Below are positions 63,851-64,000 of a stretch of DNA of 64,000 nt, piece by piece. Within the stretch, counting starts at the first letter, position 1. Each line of letters begins with the position of its first letter. The notes under the pieces are model-generated. The model was not told the DNA's origin and made no database searches. It was given only the letters and a program-made list of their open reading frames with translations. Made by a program: the position numbers and the translations under genes. The DNA is from Norana najaformis (Eukaryota; Annelida; Clitellata; Crassiclitellata; Hormogastridae): NCBI GenBank assembly GCA_964023275.1, contig OZ029916.1:18368150-18432149 (forward strand), read 5' to 3'.

Positions 63851-64000
63851 AAAACAGCATTAATAATAATAACAACTATGTGGAATAAAGACTGAAGTCC
63901 AAAAGTTCTGAGTTGAAACCTTGCATTTATTAATAGTCGTCACTGTCATTATCATTATTGTCATGTCCCTTATTGATTATAGATTCGATATTATTATTAA

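Overview
The window is animal nuclear DNA. The genes are split by GT-AG introns of a few hundred bases to about 7 kb. The base composition is AT-rich, with long (TA)n tracts, and there are many SINE, LINE and DNA-transposon relics. The gene set (filamin, a PPM1L-type phosphatase, a GT31 glycosyltransferase, a germinal-centre kinase III and a CNNM protein) is metazoan. Compact genes and divergent linkers point to an invertebrate, but I cannot name the phylum from sequence alone. No prokaryotic, phage, CRISPR or viral gene was seen.

Layout. 1-10919 (+): 3' part of a filamin-type gene, 14 exons, about six and a half Ig-like rod repeats, a linker and an unusual C-terminal tail. 13382-19004 (+): complete four-exon PPM1L-like PP2C phosphatase, 357 residues, with a CpG-rich upstream region. 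25020-26207 (+): single-coding-exon GT31 beta-1,3-glycosyltransferase, 395 residues, with an altered metal-binding motif. 26208-32200: no gene recognised, but an 85-bp minisatellite. 32788-51467 (+): GCKIII (MST3/MST4/SOK1-like) kinase; a six-codon first exon is followed by a 7-kb intron, and several small phase-0 exons encode the linker. 56868-62104 (-): 3' end of a CNNM (cyclin M) gene, convergent with the kinase and running off the right edge.

The genes do not form a pathway or operon: they are ordinary cytoskeletal, signalling, Golgi and ion-transport genes lying next to each other. The most informative extra content is in introns and intergenic DNA: three copies of a 5S-rRNA-headed SINE, SINEs with a tRNA-like head and a CORE-like domain, at least six 5'-truncated LINE ends whose 3' tails resemble the SINE tails, a non-autonomous hAT element with a perfect 8-bp target duplication, a TA-flanked inverted-repeat element, and several tandem or palindromic repeats. 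Exon joins were worked out by hand from reading frame, splice signals and family similarity; no search was run.
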